From: Verrucomicrobiales bacterium
GTDB taxonomy: Bacteria > Verrucomicrobiota > Verrucomicrobiia > Verrucomicrobiales > Akkermansiaceae
Assembly: GCA_003527555.1 (NCBI GenBank)
Contig: DPWT01000079.1
Coordinates: forward strand, 1-8,810
Direction of reading: 5' to 3'
Length of the DNA stretch: 8,810 nucleotides
Under the pieces are notes generated by a model. The model worked only from the letters and a program-made list of their open reading frames with translations. It was not told the origin of the DNA and ran no database searches. The position numbers and the translations under genes are program-made. Below, piece after piece: positions 1 through 6,831 of the stretch. How positions within the stretch are numbered: the stretch's first letter is position 1; every line of letters starts with the position of its first letter.

Positions 1-1040
1 TGATCCGCGTATGAGAAACTCAAATTAGAGAAAACAACATGACCAACGACGGGTTGCTGGAGCTCGATGCCGGTGGTTGCGTGCACTTCGTCATCTTCGT
101 CAAGAATCGTAAACACCCGCTCAGCTGCGGCACGGGACGATTGCGTCATTTGGTTGAGTTGATGAAGCCGGCCAAGAGGATCGTAGAGTGCCCAAATAAT
201 CGTAAAAAATTCTAACAATACTGCGCCATCTAGCCCGTGATAGTAAATCTGCCATGCTCCTACACCAAGGACGAGCGTGTATCCGATCGAGTTGAAAAAG
301 CTCATGCTCGGTGAATAGAGGGCCCACGCTTTCATAACGATTAAGTTAGCATCACGAACTTTCGCGGATGACTTATTAAAGCTGGCATGTTCATCGTCTT
401 CGGCGGCATAAGATTTAATTTGGCGGATGCCGGCGATGTTATCGTGCAGCATTGCGTTCATTTCCCCTGTGGCTTTCCTGACAATCCGATACCGACCGGA
501 GGCATGGCGGGTGTAAAGCCACGCGCCTAAAATTAGCAGTGGAATAGGAGCCAGAGCTGAGAGCGCTAAAATGGGAGATCGGGTGATCAGAAAAATAGTA
601 ACAATTAGAATTTGAAGAATTGCTACTAGTCCTTGTTCGATGCCATCGATTAATACGCGTTCCATTTGTGGTACGTCTTCTGCCACCCGAGTCATGATAT
701 CACCTGTGCGGCGATCATCGAACCATTTGAGACGGAGGCGCTGTAATTTATTGTAAAGTTGTGATCTAAGATCGAATATTGCTTTTTGCTCAAAAATGTT
801 GTTTATCAAAATCCTTAAAAAATTGAAAAAATCGCGTAAAAAGAAAGCTACGAGCACCACTGCAATGAACGGAATGAGCTTGTCAATTTGACCGTCATCG
901 ATGACTTCTCGCTTAACACGCCCAGTCATCACAGGGAATGCCAGAAGCATAAGAGTCATGAGAATGGCACAAATTAGCTGAGCAGTTGCAAGTCGAGGAT
1001 ACTTGCCGAGGTAGGAAAATATACGTAAAATGATCTTCAT
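1..1040 (-). CDS. ABC transporter, type I exporter, membrane domain (3' part off left edge)
   Basis: This is the N-terminal 346 residues of an ABC exporter half-transporter of the MsbA/LmrA type, an inner-membrane protein that would pump a lipid, drug or peptide using ATP. The frame stays open to base 1. Hydrophobic segments lie at about residues 18-40, 55-72, 137-153, 157-176, 246-264 and 272-288, fitting the six helices of an ABC type I membrane domain. Family-typical intracellular stretches are WFDDRRTGDIMTRVAEDV (106-123) and YAAEDDEHASF (211-221), a coupling-helix region. The sequence stops at SFSYAD, the usual first strand of the nucleotide-binding domain, so Walker A, signature and Walker B lie outside the window. 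The start is ATG followed by KIILRIFSYL, with no Shine-Dalgarno before it. It is divergent from the coiled-coil pair. The substrate cannot be told from the membrane domain. Confidence 0.9.
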   Translation of the reverse strand, partial: MKIILRIFSYLGKYPRLATAQLICAILMTLMLLAFPVMTGRVKREVIDDGQIDKLIPFIAVVLVAFFLRDFFNFLRILINNIFEQKAIFDLRSQLYNKLQRLRLKWFDDRRTGDIMTRVAEDVPQMERVLIDGIEQGLVAILQILIVTIFLITRSPILALSALAPIPLLILGAWLYTRHASGRYRIVRKATGEMNAMLHDNIAGIRQIKSYAAEDDEHASFNKSSAKVRDANLIVMKAWALYSPSMSFFNSIGYTLVLGVGAWQIYYHGLDGAVLLEFFTIIWALYDPLGRLHQLNQMTQSSRAAAERVFTILDEDDEVHATTGIELQQPVVGHVVFSNLSFSYAD

Positions 1041-1194
1041 AAATGGCGTGTGAACGCTAAGCGCAGGTCGACCACGTGTAAAGACAAGGAAAAATAACAG
1101 CACATTCGTCAAATTTGGTGTTGTCTTAGCCCCCCAACACCCACTAGCTTAAACCTCACACACTTAAATCCCAAAGCCCACACCTACTACACCT
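1041..1194. promoter_or_regulatory. divergent intergenic region with G-poor leader
   Basis: These 154 bases separate the ABC exporter start from the first coiled-coil gene and must hold promoters for both. An 8-base palindrome GGTCGACC (1066-1073) runs directly into CACGTG (1073-1078); either could be an operator, but nothing proves it. A weak rightward promoter guess is TTGTCT (1121-1126) with TAGCTT (1145-1150) at 18-base spacing. From 1130 to 1194 there are only 2 G in 65 bases, and the run is rich in C and A, so a transcript leader here would be nearly unstructured. No Shine-Dalgarno precedes either start. Confidence 0.4.
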
Positions 1195-2004
1195 ATGTCA
1201 AAAGTATTTGGAACTATCGCGATCGTCCTCTTAGCTGCTGGAGCATTCATCGCTCACAAGAATCAGGAAGCCTACAAAAAAGAAATTGTTACTCATCAAG
1301 GTGAGGAAGCTACAAAGAAAAGCACTACCGAAGAATACAACGGTCAAGTGACTCGCCTAAAAGTGGCTGATGAAGCACGCCAAGGTGAAGTCGATAAGGA
1401 GGCAGCTGTTGCCAAAGTCCTTGATGAAGTATCCGGTAAATTTGATGCGGCGAAGAAAAAAGTGGCTAATCTGAAGAATCTTCATCAGCAAAATGAAACT
1501 GAAATTGCATCTGCGGAAGAAGCTCTCAAAGGGCTACCTGACCCTGGAGTGCTGATCCCTAAGATAAAGCGCATGACCAGCGAGCTTACACAGGCGACCA
1601 GTGGTATTGCATCTGAGGAAGCTAAATTGGCAAACCTCGTTAGCAATGACGCCAATGGCAAAGCTCGCATCAAAGTGATGCGTGACCGCATTGCGATGCA
1701 GACCACCGGAAGATCTTTTCCTGATCTTAAGACTAGCATCAGATCTGTATACCGTAACTGGGGGTTTGTTGTTCTTACATCGGGAGACAAGCAGGGAGTC
1801 ATCAGTGGATCTACGCTTGATGTAGTTCGTGGTGGTGAAGTCATCGCCAAACTTAAGGTGACTGCTGTTGAGTCAGGAAGCGCAGCTGCTGATATTGTTC
1901 TCAATTCCGTTACCGAGGGAACAGAGGTGCGTTCCGGTGATAAAGTCGTTCCTGAGAAAGAGCAGGCACAACTTGCCAATGATGCTGCGGCGGCAAGTAA
2001 TTAA
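1195..2004 (+). CDS. membrane-anchored coiled-coil protein with C-terminal beta-rich domain (paralogue 1)
   Basis: I do not recognise a named family. The 269-residue product has one N-terminal hydrophobic segment (about 4-20, FGTIAIVLLAAGAFIA), which I read as an uncleaved signal anchor with the rest outside the cytoplasm. Residues 25-170 are rich in K, E, A and Q and look like a long coiled coil. It is broken by a proline stretch, LPDPGVLIPKIKRM (114-127). Residues about 183-253 are a compact beta-rich unit containing NWGFVV (188-193), VVRGGEVIAKLKV (210-222) and SGDKVV (247-252). It resembles small domains I recall at the ends of PVC-group hypothetical proteins. The tail is A/N rich. The next gene has the same layout and matching motifs, so they are probably duplicates and cotranscribed. 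Start: ATG directly after a CA-rich, SD-less leader. A structural or scaffold role in the envelope is only a guess. Confidence 0.88.
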   Translation: MSKVFGTIAIVLLAAGAFIAHKNQEAYKKEIVTHQGEEATKKSTTEEYNGQVTRLKVADEARQGEVDKEAAVAKVLDEVSGKFDAAKKKVANLKNLHQQNETEIASAEEALKGLPDPGVLIPKIKRMTSELTQATSGIASEEAKLANLVSNDANGKARIKVMRDRIAMQTTGRSFPDLKTSIRSVYRNWGFVVLTSGDKQGVISGSTLDVVRGGEVIAKLKVTAVESGSAAADIVLNSVTEGTEVRSGDKVVPEKEQAQLANDAAAASN

Positions 2005-2076
2005 GCAGTATTGTCAACACTCACGAAAGATTAACACATACTACACACCTAAGTAATTCAAATTAATTAACGAATC
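2005..2076 (+). promoter_or_regulatory. spacer between the paired coiled-coil genes
   Basis: This 72-base spacer shows no obvious hairpin terminator, so read-through from the first gene into the second is likely. It contains CACATACTACACACCT (2035-2050), similar to CACACCTACTACACCT (1179-1194), which sits directly before the ATG of the first gene. Here it is followed by 26 AT-rich bases before the start. The similarity may be a leftover of gene duplication or a shared leader composition. No Shine-Dalgarno is seen before the ATG. Confidence 0.35.
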
Positions 2077-2892
2077 ATGAAAGCTATACTTTACATCGTC
2101 GCTATCGTTGCCATCGCCGCCGGGGGATGGTTCTCCTATGATAGTAAGACCAAATTTACAGATCTGAAGAAAAGCCGTGAGGCTTTGCACACCGAAAATG
2201 AAAACCGCAAGGCTCTGATCCGCACCAAAAAGAAAGAGGCCAAAGACATGGAAGGCCAACTGCAGGCGGCCAAAGAAAAGAGAGTTAACACCGAGGCAGA
2301 GCTCGACAATAAAAAAAGTAGTCTGAGCCTCGCTAAAGGTGAAGCGGCATCATGGCAGAGTAAGATCGACGAGCAACAGGAGCAGCTTGATGGTTATGCC
2401 AAGACCAAAAAAGAAATTCAAGATAAGTTCAAAGAGCAGTTAGGTGGACGCAAAGTTGCGATGGTTGAAATCCCCGGTTTGGTCAAGAAGCTTGAGGATG
2501 ACCTGAGGACAGCTAATCGTAAGCTGGAAGAGCTTCAGTCACTAACTGATGCTGCTGGGAAGCGTGTTGCATCTAACAACGCTGCAATCAGCGATCTCGA
2601 TGCCCGGATGATTAAGCGTGCCGAGCGCATTCGAGCTAATGCATTGCAGGGTGTCATAACTGCGGTAAACCATGACTGGGGATTCGCTGTTGTAAGCGTG
2701 CCTAAGAAGATGCCGATTGATGATACGTCTCAACTCATCGTCATGCGCGGCAATTCTTTTGTCGGCCGTCTAAAAATCAATGCCATTGAAGCAGGTAGTG
2801 TTGTGGTTGATGTTTTATATAAAACCATGACTCCTGGTATGGTTGTCCAGCCAGGCGATGCTGTTGTGCTTGAGAAACCGATAACTAACTAG
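2077..2892 (+). CDS. membrane-anchored coiled-coil protein with C-terminal beta-rich domain (paralogue 2)
   Basis: This 271-residue protein has the architecture of its upstream neighbour. An N-terminal hydrophobic anchor (about 3-19, AILYIVAIVAIAAGGWF) is followed by a highly charged coiled coil (about 25-185) interrupted at VEIPGLVKKLEDDL (130-143). The C-terminal beta-rich unit (about 190-267) includes HDWGFAVVSV (199-208), IVMRGNSFVGRLKI (221-234), IEAGSVVVDV (237-246) and PGDAVVLEK (259-267). These align by eye with the matching motifs of paralogue 1, whereas the coiled coils are diverged. The anchor suggests a periplasm-facing protein. The function is unknown; the pair may form a heteromer through their coiled coils, which is inference. 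It is followed by a strong terminator that separates it from convergent dnaG. Confidence 0.88.
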   Translation: MKAILYIVAIVAIAAGGWFSYDSKTKFTDLKKSREALHTENENRKALIRTKKKEAKDMEGQLQAAKEKRVNTEAELDNKKSSLSLAKGEAASWQSKIDEQQEQLDGYAKTKKEIQDKFKEQLGGRKVAMVEIPGLVKKLEDDLRTANRKLEELQSLTDAAGKRVASNNAAISDLDARMIKRAERIRANALQGVITAVNHDWGFAVVSVPKKMPIDDTSQLIVMRGNSFVGRLKINAIEAGSVVVDVLYKTMTPGMVVQPGDAVVLEKPITN

Positions 2893-2919
2893 GCGGTCAA
2901 CTACCGTATTTGTTTTGCT

Positions 2920-2950
2920 AAAACGGAGTCCATTAGGACTCCGTTTTTTT
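2920..2950. terminator. hairpin terminator between convergent genes
   Basis: The stem AAAACGGAGTCC (2920-2931) pairs perfectly with GGACTCCGTTTT (2936-2947) around an ATTA loop. Seven T residues (2944-2950) follow on the plus strand, giving a textbook intrinsic terminator for the coiled-coil pair. On the minus strand the same stem is followed by TTTTAGCAAAAC, a shorter T run, so it may also serve dnaG, less strongly. Outer arms GCTAAAAC (2917-2924) and GTTTTAGC (2952-2959) are also complementary and could extend or compete with the main stem. Confidence 0.9.
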
Positions 2951-2961
2951 AGTTTTAGCAC

Positions 2962-4797
2962 TTACCTTATAAAGCGTTGCTGTAGGTTCTTCAAAATATC
3001 CTGTAAGTCCTTAGCTTCATTCATCAGTGCAATCATATGCTCAGGGGAGAGATCAGGTTGGGCGAGCTTGGCGCGAATGGCGGCCTCCTTATTCTGAAAA
3101 TGAGTGCTGACTAGCATTGCCGTTGTTTCCTCAGCAGCACGCAGAGCATCGGCTGGAGTTTCGCTTCCCATGATTTTACGAAGAGCAATTTGGTCTTCTT
3201 CAGGCATTGATATGATAAAAGCTTGTGCTGCTGATGGCTTAGAGGCGTCAGGTGATTTTTGGAGGATGTTTCGTAGGATTGATCCACCAGCTAGGGAATT
3301 CAGTGGTTCAATGAGTGATTCAAGCTGTTCTCCTAGCCAGTCCTGGGCCTCCTGTGATGTTAATGCGAGGTGGCAGAGACCAGCTACTGATCCATTAATC
3401 TCAGTGGGGAGTGCTTTCTGAGGTATGGTCTTTTCGTCACGTGAGCGTTGCCGTTTTTCGTAGAAGCTGGTTTTGATGGCATCTTTCTCAGCTTGGATTA
3501 CGCCGCCACGCAGTTCTTCGGCACCGATACCAAGGCGTGTAGCGACTTGATTGATTAATGCTTCCTTGGTCATTTTATCACCCACATGAACGATTAGTGC
3601 TGCGAGTTCGTTGGCCAGCGCGGCTCGCTCACGCACGGAATTTAAATCTCGGCTGCTTGTTTCATGTGCTAGTTTTACAGCAAAATATTCTTGGGCTGAG
3701 TCTACTAGTTTCCGAAAAGCGTCTGCGCTTTGTCCCTTAATTAATGAGTCTGGATCTTCGCCTTGAGGCATTTTGACCATTCGAACATGGATGCCTTCGG
3801 GTGCTAGTATTGCGAAGGCTTTATCGGCTGCCGCGAATCCGGCAGAATCTGCATCAAAACAGATGACTACATCGCTGGTATAGCGCTTCAAGAGGCGCGC
3901 ATGATCTGGCGTGCATGCTGTTCCTTGGGTAGCAATGGCACTGGTGATTCCGTTTTCGTGGCAAGCAATGACATCAAGTTGTCCTTCGCAGAGCAGGGCA
4001 AATTTGTCTTTGGTCATACTCCTTCGTGCCTTGTCCAAGGCGAAAAACACCTTAGACTTTTTGAATAAGATAGTCTCGGGAGAGTTGATATATTTGCCTG
4101 TGTTTGGATCATCACGGAGCTGTCTCCCGGAAAAAGCGATAATATCTCCATAGTCATTATGGATTGGAAACATCAGGCGGTCCCTGAAGCGCACATAAAT
4201 GCCGCCTCGTGCACTGTTCTGATCTTTGAGTGCTGCCAGACCACTATCGCATAATTCACGCCCTGAGAAACTCTGCTCACGCGCCCAGTCGAGAAACACA
4301 TTTGGGTTACTAGGCATCCAACCAATGACCCAGCGCTCTGCCATGCCCTTGCCGTAGCCACGAGACTTGAGGTATTCACGTGCGTGTTGTGCATCGGGTG
4401 ATTTTAGTAGCAGGCTGTGCATGTGCCGTGCCCATTGGTTGTGAAGGTCCAATAGGCGTGAGCGTTTTTTCTTTCGCTTATCGGCTTCTGGATCATATGT
4501 CTCTTCTTGAATTATCACACCTGAGCGAGCGGCGAGTTTTTTGACTGCATCTGGAAATGGGAGGTTTTCATATGCCATGACAAACCCGATAGCGCTGCCG
4601 CTTTCGCCACAGCCGAAGCAATGGTAGGATTGGCGAGTTGGATTGACCATGAAAGATGGGCTCTTTTCGTTATGGAATGGGCAAAGAGCCTTAAAGTTTG
4701 AGCCAGCACGTTTTAACGGTATGTAAGATCCTATCAGATCTACGATATCCGTGCTGGCTAGAATAAGCTCAATAGTTTCTTCTGGAATGCGACCCAT
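2962..4797 (-). CDS. dnaG: DNA primase
   Basis: DnaG makes the RNA primers for lagging-strand synthesis and works with the replicative helicase DnaB. All three parts are visible in 611 residues, a normal length. The N-terminal CHC2 zinc finger has C39, H42, C60 and C63 (ALCPFHNEKS, YHCFGCGESG). The RNA polymerase core includes FRDRLMFPIHNDYGDIIAFS (204-223) and KYINSPETILFKKS (235-248). The TOPRIM metal site has E271 (CEGQLDVI) and D315/D317 (CFDADSAG). The region after about 470 is the poorly conserved helicase-binding domain. ATG start is supported by MGRIPEETIELI, a typical DnaG beginning, and by AAGAGG two bases upstream. Neither rpsU nor rpoD, its classical partners, is adjacent. It is divergent from the chorismate enzyme and convergent with the coiled-coil pair, so probably transcribed alone. 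Confidence 0.98.
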   Translation of the reverse strand: MGRIPEETIELILASTDIVDLIGSYIPLKRAGSNFKALCPFHNEKSPSFMVNPTRQSYHCFGCGESGSAIGFVMAYENLPFPDAVKKLAARSGVIIQEETYDPEADKRKKKRSRLLDLHNQWARHMHSLLLKSPDAQHAREYLKSRGYGKGMAERWVIGWMPSNPNVFLDWAREQSFSGRELCDSGLAALKDQNSARGGIYVRFRDRLMFPIHNDYGDIIAFSGRQLRDDPNTGKYINSPETILFKKSKVFFALDKARRSMTKDKFALLCEGQLDVIACHENGITSAIATQGTACTPDHARLLKRYTSDVVICFDADSAGFAAADKAFAILAPEGIHVRMVKMPQGEDPDSLIKGQSADAFRKLVDSAQEYFAVKLAHETSSRDLNSVRERAALANELAALIVHVGDKMTKEALINQVATRLGIGAEELRGGVIQAEKDAIKTSFYEKRQRSRDEKTIPQKALPTEINGSVAGLCHLALTSQEAQDWLGEQLESLIEPLNSLAGGSILRNILQKSPDASKPSAAQAFIISMPEEDQIALRKIMGSETPADALRAAEETTAMLVSTHFQNKEAAIRAKLAQPDLSPEHMIALMNEAKDLQDILKNLQQRFIR

Positions 4798-4805
4798 GAC
4801 CTCTT
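4798..4805 (-). promoter_or_regulatory. Shine-Dalgarno site of dnaG with tight spacing
   Basis: Read on the minus strand, AAGAGG (4805-4800) is followed by TC and then the dnaG ATG. This is the only recognisable Shine-Dalgarno match in front of any gene in the window. Its distance to the start, two bases, is shorter than usual. Confidence 0.5.
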
Positions 4806-4815
4806 TTTATGTTCA

Positions 4816-4840
4816 AAATACCAAATACCAAATACCAAAT
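4816..4840. repeat. heptamer tandem repeat AAATACC, 3.6 copies
   Basis: Three perfect copies of AAATACC (4816-4822, 4823-4829, 4830-4836) and a partial AAAT (4837-4840) fill most of the 48 bases between dnaG and the chorismate enzyme. A plus-strand ATG at 4809-4811 lies just before the array. From it, the current frame reads through the repeat and stops at TAA 4857-4859. A change in copy number would shift this frame relative to the downstream gene and also alter the dnaG leader. Confidence 0.85.
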
Positions 4841-4845
4841 TACTC

Positions 4846-5901
4846 TTGAGGCAAAATAATCTTGGTTCTTGCACCATCGGACTATTGACTATCAATGTGC
4901 AAGACAATGAATTGGCATTTTTAAAATCGGGTGATGGAGCTTATACCGTGGGCTTTGGTCCTTTCGAGCAATCATCATCTCCGCCAGATACTGGCATTGC
5001 TTTTTATTGCAATGATTTTGCTCTCACCGACCCTCAACCATGGAAAATTCCTGCACGTATTGAAGAGGTAGAAAGTTTAGCGGATATTGGTATTGAAGCG
5101 GCTGCTTATGAGATCAATTGGGATGAGCTAGAGCCGGATGAATTTGCCGAGGTGTTTGGAGAAATTAATGAGATGATTGGCAGAGGTGTCATGGAAAAAT
5201 CTGTTCCCGTAGCGACCGAGCGGGGAGTATTTTCTCAGGGTAGAGGTAGAGATATGTTGATCAGCATGAAGCCACTTGGTGCTCCGTTCCACACATATGG
5301 CTGGCGTAGGGAGGGGCTGGGCTTCTGTGGCACTACACCTGAGGTTTTGTTTCGACTCAGTGGTAAGAATTTGAGCACGATGGCGCTCGCGGGTACGGCT
5401 AAAGCTGAGGAACGTGAAGTATTTGCTGTTGATGGTAAAGAAATCAGAGAACATGAATTCGTTGCCCAGACATTGGTAGCTAAGCTCTCTGATATAGGCA
5501 CTGTTACTCGATCCAAACGGGCGATAATGGATCTAGGTCAGCTGGTTCATTTTCACACACCAATCGAGGTTGAGTTATTCGATAAACGTATGGTGGATGA
5601 CCTAATTCGTCGTCTTCACCCTACGCCTGCGCTTGGCCCTCTACCGCGAACCGGGGAGACTCTGGCACTGCTTGCGGAGTGGCGCGAGCGGCTGGGTTGT
5701 CCTCCCTGTTTTGGTGCACCTTTCGGCTTGCTTAAGGACGGTGAATTTACCTCCGTTGTCGCCATCAGGGGAGTTCACTGGGATCGGCTTAACGTTTCCA
5801 TCCCATCTGGTTGTGGAGTGATCGAGGCATCCAGGCTCGTAAATGAGTGGCGCGAACTCAGATTGAAGCGTGAGGCGGTAAAGCAAACACTTGGGCTCTA
5901 G
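4846..5901 (+). CDS. chorismate-binding enzyme, isochorismate synthase-like
   Basis: This 351-residue protein belongs to the chorismate-utilising family (isochorismate synthase MenF/EntC, PabB, TrpE). Isochorismate synthase would turn chorismate into isochorismate for menaquinone or a siderophore. Family motifs: EKSVPVA (117-123) carries K118 where MenF/EntC have the catalytic base. FCGTTPEVLFRL (160-171), ALAGTAKAE (180-188), GKEIREHEFV (197-206, E202/E204 for acid and metal), LHPTPALG (257-264) and SGCGVIEASRLVNEWRELRLK (321-341) follow. LHPTPALG favours MenF/EntC over PabB or TrpE. It is shorter than MenF (about 430), mainly at the N-terminus. The start is uncertain: TTG at 4846 is the only plausible in-frame start before the conserved part. 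The upstream ATG (4809) is out of frame because of the heptamer repeat. No other menaquinone gene is in view, so PabB-like activity is possible. Confidence 0.85.
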   Translation: MRQNNLGSCTIGLLTINVQDNELAFLKSGDGAYTVGFGPFEQSSSPPDTGIAFYCNDFALTDPQPWKIPARIEEVESLADIGIEAAAYEINWDELEPDEFAEVFGEINEMIGRGVMEKSVPVATERGVFSQGRGRDMLISMKPLGAPFHTYGWRREGLGFCGTTPEVLFRLSGKNLSTMALAGTAKAEEREVFAVDGKEIREHEFVAQTLVAKLSDIGTVTRSKRAIMDLGQLVHFHTPIEVELFDKRMVDDLIRRLHPTPALGPLPRTGETLALLAEWRERLGCPPCFGAPFGLLKDGEFTSVVAIRGVHWDRLNVSIPSGCGVIEASRLVNEWRELRLKREAVKQTLGL

Positions 5902-6824
5902 AGTGTTTCTGGGAACATAGCCTTCCAGACAGCGAGTGCTTCTCTAATTTGTTCCGCTTTGCGTGTGGGAGAGAGCTCCCATACAAAAGGTTTGCATGGA
6001 TCGATGTGACGCAGGAGATTTTTAAAATTTAGCTCACCAGTGAGCGGCACACGATGGTCTCGCTCCGGCCAGTAGACGTCGTGTACATGACAACCGATTA
6101 AGTACGGTGACATCTTTTCTAGCCACTGATCGTGATTCAATAAACCGAGGTTGTGTTTAAGTTGTACATGGCCGAAATCGTGCCAGTATCCCACCCATGG
6201 ATTGTCTTTGAAGTGCTCTTGAAGGCTAATCATTTCATTTTCGCTTGGCACATCCTCGAAGCGACTACGAGATTCCACTGCGAGCCGGATCTCCAGTTCG
6301 GCGGCTTTTTCAGACAGTTGTTCTAATGCTTCGATGGCGCGCTGGTAATACAGCGGCGCGATTTTTTCTCGTTTTTTGACAAACGCAATTTTGGTTTTTG
6401 CATACTCTTTGGTGAGCTGTTTGCCTTCCCTCACCATAGCGGTAAGCTTTTTAGTCCATTTTTTCGACGGCATGGGTACAGATCCCATATGCATTACAAC
6501 GTAACTAGCATTGAACTCTGCCGCAATCTCGAGAGTCCTGAGAGACATTTCCATAGCGCGTTCGCGGTCGTAAGCTCGATGTGAACTAAATTCATACGCA
6601 TCTGGGGCATCGATCATTACCTCAACGGGTGAGGGGAAGTAGTTATGTACGCCGGAGCATCGAAATTTGTTCTCCTTGTAGGCTCTCTGGATACCTGGGA
6701 GTTTGCTAATGGTCATCCCATGAGACAGCTCCATGGTATTGAATCCTAGTTCAAGGATCTCATCTATTATTTCCTCACCCTCGGAGTGGCGGGAGTTGTT
6801 CCAGCAAGTAGAGAAACTGAGCAT
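5898..6824 (-). CDS. sugar phosphate isomerase/epimerase-like TIM-barrel protein
   Basis: This 308-residue protein looks like the xylose isomerase-like TIM barrel (AP endonuclease 2 / sugar phosphate isomerase-epimerase superfamily), a metal-dependent cytoplasmic fold. Putative metal ligands are E184 (LAVESRS), D216 (YWHDFGHV), H246 (GCHVHDV) and E283 (FVWELSP); H112 (VVMHMGS) is another family-typical active-site residue. The substrate cannot be deduced. I chose ATG 6824 because the product then begins MLSFSTCWNN, the first barrel strand, seven bases after the stop of the upstream gene. An in-frame ATG at 6887 would add 21 residues of unlike sequence and overlap that gene by 56 bases. No Shine-Dalgarno is seen. 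It probably belongs to an operon with the transpeptidase and ligase genes. Its stop overlaps that of the chorismate enzyme. Confidence 0.85.
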   Translation of the reverse strand: MLSFSTCWNNSRHSEGEEIIDEILELGFNTMELSHGMTISKLPGIQRAYKENKFRCSGVHNYFPSPVEVMIDAPDAYEFSSHRAYDRERAMEMSLRTLEIAAEFNASYVVMHMGSVPMPSKKWTKKLTAMVREGKQLTKEYAKTKIAFVKKREKIAPLYYQRAIEALEQLSEKAAELEIRLAVESRSRFEDVPSENEMISLQEHFKDNPWVGYWHDFGHVQLKHNLGLLNHDQWLEKMSPYLIGCHVHDVYWPERDHRVPLTGELNFKNLLRHIDPCKPFVWELSPTRKAEQIREALAVWKAMFPETL

Positions 6825-6831
6825 CTTATTA

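Noticed and set aside
121..327. 68-codon minus-strand open frame near the left edge
   Set aside because: It is an out-of-frame reading within the ABC exporter membrane domain, whose own frame is open from 1040 to base 1.
1485..1979. Open frame of 164 codons on the minus strand inside the first coiled-coil gene
   Set aside because: It lies wholly opposite a gene with clear protein architecture, has no recognisable domain, and its S/T/R/L-rich composition is typical of an antisense shadow.
3104..3421. Open frame of 105 codons on the plus strand inside dnaG
   Set aside because: It is antisense to the conserved C-terminal part of DnaG and has no recognisable motif.
4809..4859. A 16-codon upstream peptide as a real leader-peptide gene
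   Set aside because: It consists mostly of the heptamer repeat, has no Shine-Dalgarno and no attenuator-like hairpin after it. I treat it as part of the repeat-frame observation instead.
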